Source: Hyphomonadaceae bacterium (GTDB taxonomy: Bacteria > Pseudomonadota > Alphaproteobacteria > Caulobacterales > Aquidulcibacteraceae). Taken from it: a DNA stretch of 64,000 bases. This document shows, piece by piece, positions 34,088-43,368 of this stretch. Both the position numbers and the translations under genes were made by a program. The stretch is from the NCBI GenBank assembly GCA_016791365.1, contig JAEUMT010000027.1, positions 1-64,000 on the forward strand, in the 5' to 3' direction. The notes beneath the pieces were generated by a model. The model saw only the letters and a program-made list of their open reading frames with translations. It was not told where the DNA came from and did not search any database. How positions within the stretch are numbered: the first letter of the stretch is position 1; the number at the start of each line of letters is the position of its first letter.

Positions 34088-34927
34088 ATGTCTGAGGCTT
34101 CTCGACTCGAAGCGCTTGCGCTCGCGGGCGACCTCCCGGGTGTGCTGCTCGATGCGCGGCGGCTCGCGGCGAGTGCGCCGGGATTGCACGGGCGCCGGCG
34201 CGCTGGGCAAGGCGAAGCGTTTTGGCAATATCGCGATCACCGCGCGGAGGATGGCGCGCGGCTGGTGGATTGGCGGCGTTCGGCGCGCGGCGATCGATAC
34301 TTTGTGCGCGAACGTGAGCGCGAGGCGGCGCAGACGGCTTGGATATGGATGGATCCAGATGCCGGGTTCAACTGGACGAGTGATGTTGCGCGGACGACGA
34401 AGCTGCGGCGTGCGCAGACGATTGCGCTGGCGCTGGCGACGTTGCTGAACCGTGGCGGTGAGCGTGTCGGGATGCTCGGTCGGTCGCCGCGAACGGGGCC
34501 GCGCGCGGTGGATCGGTTGGCGCATGATTTTCTGACGCCGCAGAAAGACGCAGATGCGCCGTCGCGGAGTTGCGTGATCTTCTTCTCTGACTTTTACGCG
34601 CCGGTTGAGACGTGGCGCGCGCGGCTGAGCGCGGCGGCTGATGCGGGCGCGAGTGGCGCGCTGGTGATGGTGGCCGATCCGGCGGAAGAGGATTTTCCGT
34701 TTCGTGGGCGGACGCTCTTCTTGGAACCGGGGCGCCGCAGTGAGACTTTGATCGGCCGCCCCGAGAACGTGCGCGAGCTTTATGCTGAGCGGCTGGAGAC
34801 GCATCGGCGCGCGATCCGGCAAGCGGGCGCGAACTTTGGCTTCCCTGCTCTCTTGCATCGCACCGATCATGGCGCGGCGCCGGCTTTGGCGCTGCTGATT
34901 GCGCTGGTCTCGGAGCGGTTCGCTTGA
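34088..34927 (+). CDS. DUF58 domain protein
   Basis: 279 residues. The DUF58 core: GRRRAGQGEAFWQYRDHRAE, DGARLVDWRRSARGDRYFVR (the conserved D..R.IDWR motif) and an MIDAS-like tail, VMVADPAEEDFPFRGRTLF. No signal peptide. DUF58 proteins co-occur with MoxR ATPases. Its end overlaps the TTG start of the next gene by 4 bases. Confidence 0.93.
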   Translation: MSEASRLEALALAGDLPGVLLDARRLAASAPGLHGRRRAGQGEAFWQYRDHRAEDGARLVDWRRSARGDRYFVREREREAAQTAWIWMDPDAGFNWTSDVARTTKLRRAQTIALALATLLNRGGERVGMLGRSPRTGPRAVDRLAHDFLTPQKDADAPSRSCVIFFSDFYAPVETWRARLSAAADAGASGALVMVADPAEEDFPFRGRTLFLEPGRRSETLIGRPENVRELYAERLETHRRAIRQAGANFGFPALLHRTDHGAAPALALLIALVSERFA

Positions 34928-37587
34928 GCTTCGGGCCGTTCCTGTTTGGAGCGCCGGGCGCACTGCTGGCATTGCTGGCGCTGCCGGTGCTGTTCTTCAT
35001 CATGCGCGCGACGCCGCCACCGCCGCAGCGCGAACAGTTTCCGCCGGCGCGTTTGCTCGAAGGCTTGCGCACGGACGATCAGAGCCGCGAACGGGCGCCG
35101 TGGTGGCTGGTGCTGTTTCGGATGCTGGCGGCGGCGCTGCTGATCCTGGCGTTCGCGCGACCAAGCTTGGCGCCGCAAGCGAGCGATAGTCCGCTTGGTG
35201 GGCGAACGCTCATCGTTATCGATGATGGTTGGACCTCGGCGCCGGCGTGGAGCGAAGTGCGTAACGCGGCGAGTGCGGCGATTGCGCAGGCTGAGCGAGC
35301 GCGCGCGCCGATCTTTATGTTGTTCACTGCGCCGAGTACGCGGCCGCGTGATCCGGGAGAAGCGCTGACGGCGGCGGATGCGAAGTCGCGCGTGCAACGT
35401 TTGGAGCCACAGCCGTGGCGGCCGGATCGTGCGGATGCTGCGGCGCGTCTGGCGCGCACGGAAGGCAATTTCGATCGCATCGTTTGGATCACGGATGGGT
35501 TGAACGATGCGGGCGCGGAAACGCTTGCGGCTGAGCTGCAGAGTCGCGGGACGGTGACGGCGCGGATTCCGGCGCTGACGGCGCGCGGGATCGTGTCGGG
35601 TTCGGTGACGCCGCAGGGCGTTGTTGTTGAAGCGCGGCGGGCGGCCAATGGCTCGGCTGTTGGCGCGGTGACGGCGGAAACGGCGGAAGGCCGCTCGCTC
35701 GGCGCGGCGGAGTTGCAGTTTCAGGGCGATGCGCTGACGGCGAGCGCGCGGATCGAATTGCCGCCGGAAATTGCGGCGCGCGCGGCGCGTGTGCGGATCG
35801 TTGGCGAACAGAGCGCGGGCGCAGTGCGGTTGCTGCCGGCGGGCGCGGGGCGGCCGTTTGTTGGACTGGTTGATCCGGGTGGCGCGGGGCAGCCGCTGTT
35901 GTCGGAATTGTTTTATGTTGATCGCGCGCTGCAGCCGTATGCGAGCTTGCAGCGTGGCAGCATTTCGCAGCTCATCGATGCCCGCGCGCAGGCTTTGATC
36001 TTGCCGGATGCAGGCCGGATTGCGCCGACGGATAGCGCGGCGCTGCAGCGTTGGCTCGAGAACGGCGGCTTGCTGGTGCGGTTCGCGGGGCCGCGTTTGG
36101 CCAACGATGCGGATGATTTTGTGCCGGTGCGGTTGCGGCCAGGGTCGCGCACGCTTGGCAGCGCGCTCGCGTGGGAGACGCCGCTGGGCATTGGCGCGTT
36201 TCCGGCGGACTCTCCGTATGCGGGGATTTCGCCGCCTGCCGACGTGCAGGTGCGGCGGCAAGTTTTAGCGGAGCCAGCATCACTGCAAGAGGCGCGCGTG
36301 TGGGCGACGCTTTCGGACAATTCGCCGTTGCTGACGGCGCAAGCGCGCGGGCGCGGGCTCGTCGTGCTGTTTCATGTGAGCGCGACGCCGGAATGGTCTG
36401 ACGTGCCGTTATCTGGGCTCTTCGTTGAAGTGTTGCGAAGGACGCTGGCGTTTGCGGCGCGCGCGGATGGCGCGGGCGAGCGCGAGATTTCAGGCGGGCC
36501 GTTCGTGGCGCAGCGTTTGTTGGATGGCTACGGCTCGCTGGCGCTGGCGCCGCAGGACATGCAGCCGATCGCGCCAGAGGCGTTTGCGATTGCGCAGCCA
36601 TCGCCGGCGACGCCGCCGGGCTTGTATGAGCGTGCGGGTGTGTCGGCGGCGATCGATGCGGTGCGGGCGGATGATTCATTTCAGCCGCTTGAGCTGCCGA
36701 ACGGGATCGCGCGCGCGGGATTGGGCGCGGTGATTGAGCGGCCGTTGGCGGGGTGGTTGTTTGGGTTGGCTAGCTTGATGCTGGCGATTGATTTGCTGAT
36801 CGCGCTGCTGCTTGTCGGCAAGCTACCGCGCTTGCCGCGACGCGCGAGTACTGCGGCGGCGATGGTGATCGTTGGCCTGTTTGTGTTCGGCGGCGATGCG
36901 CACGCGCAGAACGCTAACGATCCGACGCAGACGTTGCGGCTCGCTTATGTGCGCACTGGCGACTCGCGGATCGATCGCGCGTCGGAGCAGGGTTTGCGTG
37001 CGCTTTCGGATATGCTGACGGCGCGGACTTCGGTTGAACCGGGGCCGCCGGTCGCGGTTGATCTCGCGCGTGATGATCTTTCGACCTACTCCTTCATCTA
37101 CTGGCCGGCCCCGCCCACGCCTCGGCGTTTGCCAGACGCGGCGTTGAGCAATGTCGATCGCTATCTGGCGATTGGCGGAGTGCTGCTCGTGGATACGCGC
37201 GATGCGGGCGCGCAGCAGCGCGGGCGGCCGGCGCAAGCGATGCTGGCGGGCATCGATATCCCGCCGCTGGAGCAAGTCACGCCTGAGCATGTGCTGACGC
37301 GGTCATTCTATTTGCTGCGCAGCTTTCCGGGGCGTTCGCAATCGGCCCAATTGTGGGCGGAGAGCGCATCCGCGGCTTCATCGCGCGATGGCGTGGCGGC
37401 AATTTTTATTGGCGATGGCGATTGGGCGAGCGCCTGGTCGGGGCAAGCTGGCGTGAGTGATCGCCAGCGTGAATTGTCGCTGCGGTTTGGCGTCAACATG
37501 GTGATGGTGGCGCTGACCGGGAATTACAAAGCTGACCAAGTCCACGTGCCGGCGCTGCTCGAACGCATGGGCGGCGAGCGGCGATGA
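34924..37587 (+). CDS. BatA-like / DUF4159 membrane protein
   Basis: 887 residues from TTG 34924 (TTGA overlap). The N-terminus is the BatA/aerotolerance regulator anchor (FGAPGALLALLALPVLFFIM then PWWLVLFRMLAAALLILAFA). A large periplasmic region follows, a membrane helix near residue 615 (LAGWLFGLASLMLAIDLLIA), and a C-terminal DUF4159 domain (TLRLAYVRTGDSRIDRASEQ; FIYWPAPPTPRRLPDAA; GGVLLVDTRDAG). Family: envelope proteins assisted by MoxR; function unknown. Very high GC3. Confidence 0.93.
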   Translation: MSFGPFLFGAPGALLALLALPVLFFIMRATPPPPQREQFPPARLLEGLRTDDQSRERAPWWLVLFRMLAAALLILAFARPSLAPQASDSPLGGRTLIVIDDGWTSAPAWSEVRNAASAAIAQAERARAPIFMLFTAPSTRPRDPGEALTAADAKSRVQRLEPQPWRPDRADAAARLARTEGNFDRIVWITDGLNDAGAETLAAELQSRGTVTARIPALTARGIVSGSVTPQGVVVEARRAANGSAVGAVTAETAEGRSLGAAELQFQGDALTASARIELPPEIAARAARVRIVGEQSAGAVRLLPAGAGRPFVGLVDPGGAGQPLLSELFYVDRALQPYASLQRGSISQLIDARAQALILPDAGRIAPTDSAALQRWLENGGLLVRFAGPRLANDADDFVPVRLRPGSRTLGSALAWETPLGIGAFPADSPYAGISPPADVQVRRQVLAEPASLQEARVWATLSDNSPLLTAQARGRGLVVLFHVSATPEWSDVPLSGLFVEVLRRTLAFAARADGAGEREISGGPFVAQRLLDGYGSLALAPQDMQPIAPEAFAIAQPSPATPPGLYERAGVSAAIDAVRADDSFQPLELPNGIARAGLGAVIERPLAGWLFGLASLMLAIDLLIALLLVGKLPRLPRRASTAAAMVIVGLFVFGGDAHAQNANDPTQTLRLAYVRTGDSRIDRASEQGLRALSDMLTARTSVEPGPPVAVDLARDDLSTYSFIYWPAPPTPRRLPDAALSNVDRYLAIGGVLLVDTRDAGAQQRGRPAQAMLAGIDIPPLEQVTPEHVLTRSFYLLRSFPGRSQSAQLWAESASAASSRDGVAAIFIGDGDWASAWSGQAGVSDRQRELSLRFGVNMVMVALTGNYKADQVHVPALLERMGGERR

Positions 37588-37600
37588 TTGGTTCGCTCTC

Positions 37601-37755
37601 TTGGAGCGCCGGCGCCCTCGCCGGCATACGGTGTTTAAACTTGCGTCTCCGCCGCGACGTCGAGAACCGGATGCCGGCGCTCCATAGTTCGCGCGCACTT
37701 TCAACCGACAGTGCTTCACCCCGCCCCCTGCCCCCTCCCTTCAACGGGAGGGGAA
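37601..37755 (+). repeat. Inverted repeat and REP-like arm before the amidotransferase-like gene
   Basis: A 12-bp perfect inverted repeat (37602-37613 with 37673-37684, unit TGGAGCGCCGGC) is followed by a REP-like right arm CCCCGCCCCCTGCCCCCTCC with hairpin 37732-37739/37746-37753. The final GGGAGGGG is three bases before the next ATG and acts as its ribosome binding site. It lies inside the moxR operon, so transcription may pass through. Confidence 0.7.
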
Positions 37756-37756
37756 T

Positions 37757-39802
37757 ATGATTGCAGGCGCGCGCATTGGCTTTGATCCGGCGCTGCCGTG
37801 GAGCGTGATGATCGCGCTTGGCGTGTTCGCTGCGATTGCGCTTGGCGTTTATATCTGGCGCGGCGGCGGGGCGCCGGTGACGCGTGGGCTGGGCTTGGCG
37901 TTTCTGTTTCTCGGATTGATGCAGCCGCAATGGGTGCGCGAGACGCGCGAACCGGCGGACGATGTGGCGCTGATCGTCGTGGATCAGAGTGAGAGCTTGC
38001 AGCTGGCTGGCCGTCGCGACGCGGCGCGCGCGGCGGCGGACGCGATGGCGCAGAGATTGGCCGAGCAACCAGGGCTCGATGTGCGCGTGCGCGAAGCGCG
38101 CGGCGGGCCGGATGGGACGATGATCACCGGCGTGATCGAGGATGCGCTGAGCGATGTGGCGCGTGACCGCATTGGCGGCGTGGTGGTGATCACGGATGGG
38201 CAAGCGGCCGATCCGCCGGATGAGCCGAACAGATTGCGCGAGCTTGGGCCGGCACACGTGCTGATTGTCGGCGATCCGGAGCGCGGGGATCGGCGCCTGG
38301 AGCTAATTTCAGCGCCAACGTTCGGGATTGTCGGCGAAGCCATGCGCATTACCGGGCGCGTGCTCGATGCGAGCGGCGATGCGCCGGTGGCCCTGAGCGT
38401 TTCGATCGATGGACAGCGCGCAGTGAATACAACGGTGCGGGCGAACCGCGCGTTCTCGGTCGATATTCGGCTGACGCATCGCGGGCGGAATATGGTGATC
38501 GTGGAGGCCGCCGAGGGGCCGCAGGAGATCACGCTGTCGAACAATCGCGCGGCGTTTGCCGCGAATGGCGTGCGCGACCGGTTGCGCGTGCTGCTGATCA
38601 CCGGCGAACCGCATGCGGGCGCGCGCGTGTGGCGCAACTTGCTGAAGTCCGATCCGGCGGTGGATCTGGTGCACTTCTCGATCTTGCGGCCGCCGGACAA
38701 GCAGGACTTCACGCCGCTCAACGAATTGGCGCTGATCCCCTTCCCGACGGAAGAATTGTTCGAGCGGCGCCTGGATGAGTTTGACCTCATCATCTTCGAT
38801 CGCGCGCCACAGCGCGGGATTTTGCAGGCGTATTATTTTTCTTCGATCGCGCGACGCATCGAAGAAGGCGGCGCGCTGCTGATCACCGCGGGCGAGCAGG
38901 AAGCGGGGCTCGATGGGCTCTATCGCACCGCGCTCGCGGGCATTTTGCCATCGCAACCGACCGGCCAGATCATCTCGCGGCCCTATCGTCCGGCGCCGAC
39001 AGCCTTAGGACAGCGTCATCCTGTTGTACGCGGCTTGCCTGATCCGGCGCGGTGGGGACGCTGGACGCGCGAAATCGATGCGCGCGCAACGAGTGGACAG
39101 ACTGTTTTGTCCGGCGCGGATGGAAGGCCGTTATTGGTGCTTGACCGCGCCGGGCGCGGGCGGGTGGCGCAATTGTGGTCCGATCAGCCGTGGCTGTGGG
39201 CGCGCGGCTATGATGGCGGCGGCCCGCATGGCGAGTTGCTGCGTCGGCTAATGCATTGGCTGATGCAGGAGCCCGAGTTGGAGGACGACAATCTTACGCT
39301 CGATCCGGGGCCGCGCGGTTTGGAGATCGAGCGCTCCACGCTCGGCGATGCGCCGGGGGCGGTTGATATTATTTCGCCGAGCGGCGCACGCTCGCAGGCA
39401 GGGCTCGATGAAACAGCGCCTGGACTTTATCGCGGCGTAGCGCCGGCGACTGAACAGGGCCTGTATGAAGCGCGCAGCGGAAACCTCCGCGCGTTCGCGG
39501 CGGTGGGGCCGCTCAATCCGCGCGAAGCGGGCGCGCTTGCGGCGAACGCGGAGATCCTGCGGCCGTTTGCGAACGCGACGGGCGGGAGCGTCTTCATGAC
39601 CGGCGAAGACGGACGGCGCTTGCCGGAAGTGCGTCGCGTGGATCGCGGCGCGAACGCGGGCGGCAATGATTGGATCGGCATTGAGCGCAACGGCGCGTAC
39701 ACGGTGCGCTCGGCTGTTGCTTCACCGTTTGGGCCCGGCTGGGCTTGGGCGCTGGTCGGCTTGGCGCTGTTGATGTGGGGCTGGCGGCGCGAGAACGGCT
39801 AG
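37757..39802 (+). CDS. Membrane protein with glutamine-amidotransferase-like domain
   Basis: 681 residues. Two N-terminal membrane helices (LPWSVMIALGVFAAIALGVY; GLGLAFLFLGLMQP), then a VWA-like domain with DDVALIVVDQSESLQLAGRR (DxSxS metal site), then a class I GATase-like fold (RVLLITGEPHAGARVWRNLL; FDLIIFDRAPQRGILQAYYF; GALLITAGEQEAGLDG). The catalytic Cys expected of a real amidotransferase is absent in those blocks, so it is probably non-enzymatic. C-terminal helix WAWALVGLALLMWGW. Last gene of the MoxR operon. Confidence 0.9.
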   Translation: MIAGARIGFDPALPWSVMIALGVFAAIALGVYIWRGGGAPVTRGLGLAFLFLGLMQPQWVRETREPADDVALIVVDQSESLQLAGRRDAARAAADAMAQRLAEQPGLDVRVREARGGPDGTMITGVIEDALSDVARDRIGGVVVITDGQAADPPDEPNRLRELGPAHVLIVGDPERGDRRLELISAPTFGIVGEAMRITGRVLDASGDAPVALSVSIDGQRAVNTTVRANRAFSVDIRLTHRGRNMVIVEAAEGPQEITLSNNRAAFAANGVRDRLRVLLITGEPHAGARVWRNLLKSDPAVDLVHFSILRPPDKQDFTPLNELALIPFPTEELFERRLDEFDLIIFDRAPQRGILQAYYFSSIARRIEEGGALLITAGEQEAGLDGLYRTALAGILPSQPTGQIISRPYRPAPTALGQRHPVVRGLPDPARWGRWTREIDARATSGQTVLSGADGRPLLVLDRAGRGRVAQLWSDQPWLWARGYDGGGPHGELLRRLMHWLMQEPELEDDNLTLDPGPRGLEIERSTLGDAPGAVDIISPSGARSQAGLDETAPGLYRGVAPATEQGLYEARSGNLRAFAAVGPLNPREAGALAANAEILRPFANATGGSVFMTGEDGRRLPEVRRVDRGANAGGNDWIGIERNGAYTVRSAVASPFGPGWAWALVGLALLMWGWRRENG

Positions 39803-40296
39803 CGCTCTGGCGCGGCGAGTTCGCCGTGGATTTTGTCGAGGCCGCCCGGGCGAAGTTCGAGCCATAGGAAGCGCGCCGGATCGACGGGCCCCGGCAATGA
39901 TACTCGCCCAGACGGCACGATGCTGAAGCCAAATGGACGAAAGAAGCGCTCGGCGCCAACGAGGATGATGCCGCCGCCGGCGCTGGAACGGCACGCAGCG
40001 ACGCAGTCGCGAACAAGCGTAGCGCCCAGGCCTGCGGCCTGCTCAGACGGATCAACCGCGAGCGGACCCAGAAAGTAGATTTCGGCGCCCGCCTCAGCGC
40101 GCCAGATCCGGCAGACGCCGACAATCTCGCGCGCGTCGTTGAGCGCCACGCGCGTGAGCGCCGGCTCCAAAATGGCGCCGCGCTCGCGAACGCGCTCGCT
40201 GGTCTTGGCGTATCGGCCCGGACCAAAGGCACGGCTCAGCACACGCTCAATTGCGGCGGCGTGCTCCGGGCGTTCAGCTGTCAGCGTATGGGCCAT
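39799..40296 (-). CDS. GNAT acetyltransferase (YhbS-like)
   Basis: 165 residues. GNAT features: LTAERPEHAAAIERVLSRAF, GAEIYFLGPLAVDPSEQAAG and the acetyl-CoA loop GLGATLVRDCVAACRSSAGG, then IILVGAERFFRPFGFSIVPS, typical of YhbS-type acetyltransferases. Substrate unknown. It overlaps the previous gene tail to tail by 4 bases. Confidence 0.92.
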   Translation of the reverse strand: MAHTLTAERPEHAAAIERVLSRAFGPGRYAKTSERVRERGAILEPALTRVALNDAREIVGVCRIWRAEAGAEIYFLGPLAVDPSEQAAGLGATLVRDCVAACRSSAGGGIILVGAERFFRPFGFSIVPSGRVSLPGPVDPARFLWLELRPGGLDKIHGELAAPER

Positions 40297-40406
40297 GGAG
40301 GCGCGCGATTAGGGCGCGGCGGCGCGTGCGTCAATCGCAGTACGGTGATATTGCACCCGGCGGGTTGTCGGCTGATGCTCCGACCGGGCCGCGGGGAGAT
40401 TTGGCC

Positions 40407-42005
40407 ATGTTCAGAGCCTTGATCGCGATGGCATGCCTGCTGGCATGCGGCGCGGCGACGGCGGAACCGGCGCTCGGGGTCGCGACTGTCGAAGCGCGAC
40501 TGACGGCCGATGGCTTGCGGGCTGACATACAACTCTCCCGACCGGTGACCTCGTTCGCGTTTGCCGAAGCCGATGTGGTGCGCGAAGGCGACTTCACAGT
40601 GCTCACCGCAGGCTTGACGCTGAGCGGCGACACAATCTCGGCGGAAAGTCCGTTTCGTCATTTCTCCGTGCTCGTGCGTCCGATGGAGCATGAGCGCGAT
40701 GCGAAATACCCTGCGTTCTTTCGCGTCGGGGCCGGCGGCGTCCTTTATGCGCCAGCGTTGAGCGCGGATGGCGACACGTGGCGCACGGCGATGCGACTTC
40801 GACCCCGACCTGGAGAAGTTGTCGTGCCGGCGCGCGGGGCGCGTGAACAAGGCTCGGTTTTCATTGGACCGCGCCACTACGTGGTGACGACGCCGCAAGC
40901 GCGCATCATCGCATCCCCCGAAACGCCGGCGCCGCTACGCGCCGCGGCGAGCGCGGAGATGCTGCGTTCGATTCAATTCTACACTGAGCAAGTCGGCATA
41001 CCCCTGCCGACGCGGCCTGTGATGGTCTTGGCGTACGGCGGTGATGGCTCAGGGTATGTTGGCGACGTGACGCCCGGGCCATTCGTCTCGCTGCGGCTTT
41101 ACGGATCGACGTGGTCCGTCCTGGACGAGAACACGCGCGCAGGCCTTAGCCGGTTTATCTCGCACGAGGCTTTTCACTTCTGGAACGGCTCGCTGGTGAC
41201 CAACCGCGATAGCGCGCCATCCTGGTTGCATGAAGGCGGCGCCGAATATGCGGCGCTACTGAGCGCCCGAAATGCGTTGGGAATGAGCGAAGCTGAAGTG
41301 CTGAGCGCACTGGGCGAGGCGCTTACCCGGTGCCAAAGCGGGCTAAGAGCCGCTGGCGATGTTGGCATGAACCGGCTCGCATTCTTGTCCAGCAGTGTGC
41401 GGTATCCGTGCGGGGTGGTCATTCAGTGGGCGGCGGATCTTGCGATCCGCAAGCAAAGCAACGGCGAACGCAACGTGTTCGACGCTTGGGCGGCGACAAC
41501 GCACGCCGCGCTGGCGCGCGAGGACCACGACTTCGTGCTGACCGACTTCACCCGCTACGATGGCGTATCGCGCGCAGCGCGGGTGATTACGCTACTGACC
41601 GAGACAAGCGGACCCGAGCGCTGGGAGAGTCTGGCGATTGCACTGCGCGATCTTGGCGCGGGCTTAGAGATGCGACCCTCAAACGAAACCCGCCGCCAAG
41701 CCCTGCTCTTTCATATTCTCAATCAAGCCTGCTCCAACCAGCGCTATGGATTCAGTCTCGATCAAAGGGGCTTGACGATCGAAGATGTCTCGACGTGCGG
41801 GGTGTTGGCAGGCGGCCCCACCGTCAACACGATCGAAAACGGCGATGCGATTTCCACGAGCGTCGACACGTATCGGCGCGTGCAAGCGGCCTGCGCCGCG
41901 GGACGTGACGTTGAATTCGTGGTCGATGGCTCGCGTCGCATCAACGTGCCGTGCCGCGCGCCATTGCCCGACGCACCGAACGCCTATTTCGTGACCGCCG
42001 GATAA
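40407..42005 (+). CDS. Exported gluzincin metallopeptidase with M1 signature
   Basis: 532 residues from ATG 40407 with GGGGAG upstream. The N-terminus MFRALIAMACLLACGAATAE is a signal peptide, either with a lipobox (LLAC, Cys14) or cut after ATA. The zinc site is complete: H253-E254-A-F-H257 (SHEAFHFWNGS), then exactly 18 residues to E276 (WLHEGGAEYA), the HExxH-x18-E of M1-type peptidases. The GAMEN exopeptidase motif is not seen, so aminopeptidase activity is uncertain; M61-like is an alternative. Four or more Cys in the C-terminal third. No operon partner. Confidence 0.82.
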   Translation: MFRALIAMACLLACGAATAEPALGVATVEARLTADGLRADIQLSRPVTSFAFAEADVVREGDFTVLTAGLTLSGDTISAESPFRHFSVLVRPMEHERDAKYPAFFRVGAGGVLYAPALSADGDTWRTAMRLRPRPGEVVVPARGAREQGSVFIGPRHYVVTTPQARIIASPETPAPLRAAASAEMLRSIQFYTEQVGIPLPTRPVMVLAYGGDGSGYVGDVTPGPFVSLRLYGSTWSVLDENTRAGLSRFISHEAFHFWNGSLVTNRDSAPSWLHEGGAEYAALLSARNALGMSEAEVLSALGEALTRCQSGLRAAGDVGMNRLAFLSSSVRYPCGVVIQWAADLAIRKQSNGERNVFDAWAATTHAALAREDHDFVLTDFTRYDGVSRAARVITLLTETSGPERWESLAIALRDLGAGLEMRPSNETRRQALLFHILNQACSNQRYGFSLDQRGLTIEDVSTCGVLAGGPTVNTIENGDAISTSVDTYRRVQAACAAGRDVEFVVDGSRRINVPCRAPLPDAPNAYFVTAG

Positions 42006-42057
42006 TCGCCAAACCGATATTGCGCCAAGCGGATGGGCGGCGCATGGTCCGCGCCGC

Positions 42058-43368
42058 TTGGCGTCCCTTCGCATCCCCTCTCTCGACATCTTCCGTCAGC
42101 GGCAGTTCACGCTCTTCTGGGCTGGACGCTGGTTCGGCACGCTCGCGATCCAAATGCAGCTCGCGGCGATGTTCTGGCAGGTTTACGATACGGCGCGGAT
42201 ACACGGCCAAGACGTTCGCGAAGGCGCGCTGACGCTTGGGCTCGTGGGGCTCGCGCAGTTCTTGCCGCTGCTGGCGCTGTCGTTGTTCGGGGGCCAGGCA
42301 GCGGACCGATACAACCGCAAGCTCATTCTGCTGATCTGCTTTGGCATGAAGACGTTGATCGCGCTCGGGCTCTGCGTTGCGACGCAGTTTGGGCCCGAGG
42401 TCGTCGTGCCGTCGATCTTCGCCGCCGCGATCCTCGCCGGCGCGACAAATGCGTTCATGCCGCCCGCGGCGTCAGCGCTCTTGCCCATGCTGTTGCCGCG
42501 CGAAGACCTGCCGCAAGGCATAGCGATGTCGTCGCTGGCGTTTCAATCGGCGCTGATCATTGGACCGTCCGTTGGCGGATTGTTGTGCGGGATCAGCCCG
42601 CTTCTTGCTTACGGCACGACCTTAGCGCTGCTGCTGGTGAGCACGGCGATGGTGTTCGCGCTGAAACCGCCGAAGCAGGAGACGGTGAAGGATCAGCGCA
42701 CCATCGGCATGATTGTCGACGGACTTCGCTATGTTTGGTCCAACAAGATCGTGCTGGGCGCGATTTCGTTGGACCTGGTTGTGGTGCTGCTCGCGGGGGC
42801 CGTCGCCCTCCTTCCGGTATTCGCACGCGATATTTTGCACGGCACCGCGAGCGAAAGCGGATTGCTGCGTTCGGCGATGGGAGTTGGCGCCGCATGCGTT
42901 GCGCTGATGCTCGCGATGGCGCCGTTGCGGCGACGCGTCGGGCTGTGGATGTTCGGCGCAACCATCGTGTTTGGTTTGGCGACAATCGTTTTTGCGCAGG
43001 CAACGACTATTTGGCTGGCGGCGGCGGCGATGGCGGTTGCGGGCGGCGTGGACATGATTTCTGTCTATGTGCGCTCAAGCCTCATTCAGCTCGCTACGCC
43101 CGACGCAATGCGCGGACGTGTTTCGGCGGTGAGTTTTGTCTTCATCTCGGCCTCCAATGAGCTCGGCGATTTTGAAGCAGGATTGATGGCGCGGATATTT
43201 GGACCGGTTATGGCGGTGACAATTGGGGGAACAGCGGCCGTCGCTACGTCTTTGGGATGGATGAAGCTCTTCCCGGCGCTGGCGAAGGCCGACGGCTTCG
43301 AGACACAGACGCTTTCCCCCGAAGCACAAAACGCGATAAAATTGAACCAGGAAGTGGAGAAGACGTGA
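42058..43368 (+). CDS. MFS exporter (EntS-like)
   Basis: 436 residues from TTG 42058; no ATG or GTG lies in frame upstream. Twelve hydrophobic segments. The N-terminus FRQRQFTLFWAGRWFGTLAI and the A-motif GGQAADRYNRKLILLICFGM match the enterobactin exporter/TetV-like branch (MFS_3). The second half ends in an EKT tail after LKLNQEVEKT-like residues. Substrate unknown. The stop overlaps the start of the SDR gene (GTGATG), suggesting co-expression. Confidence 0.9.
   Translation: MASLRIPSLDIFRQRQFTLFWAGRWFGTLAIQMQLAAMFWQVYDTARIHGQDVREGALTLGLVGLAQFLPLLALSLFGGQAADRYNRKLILLICFGMKTLIALGLCVATQFGPEVVVPSIFAAAILAGATNAFMPPAASALLPMLLPREDLPQGIAMSSLAFQSALIIGPSVGGLLCGISPLLAYGTTLALLLVSTAMVFALKPPKQETVKDQRTIGMIVDGLRYVWSNKIVLGAISLDLVVVLLAGAVALLPVFARDILHGTASESGLLRSAMGVGAACVALMLAMAPLRRRVGLWMFGATIVFGLATIVFAQATTIWLAAAAMAVAGGVDMISVYVRSSLIQLATPDAMRGRVSAVSFVFISASNELGDFEAGLMARIFGPVMAVTIGGTAAVATSLGWMKLFPALAKADGFETQTLSPEAQNAIKLNQEVEKT

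Noticed and set aside
34867-36261. Long open frame on the minus strand (about 460 residues) opposite the BatA/DUF4159 gene
   Set aside because: Composition is extremely Arg-rich with no domain; it is the mirror of a very GC-rich coding strand, as are similar long frames at 33869-34972, 1028-1849 and 28365-29159.
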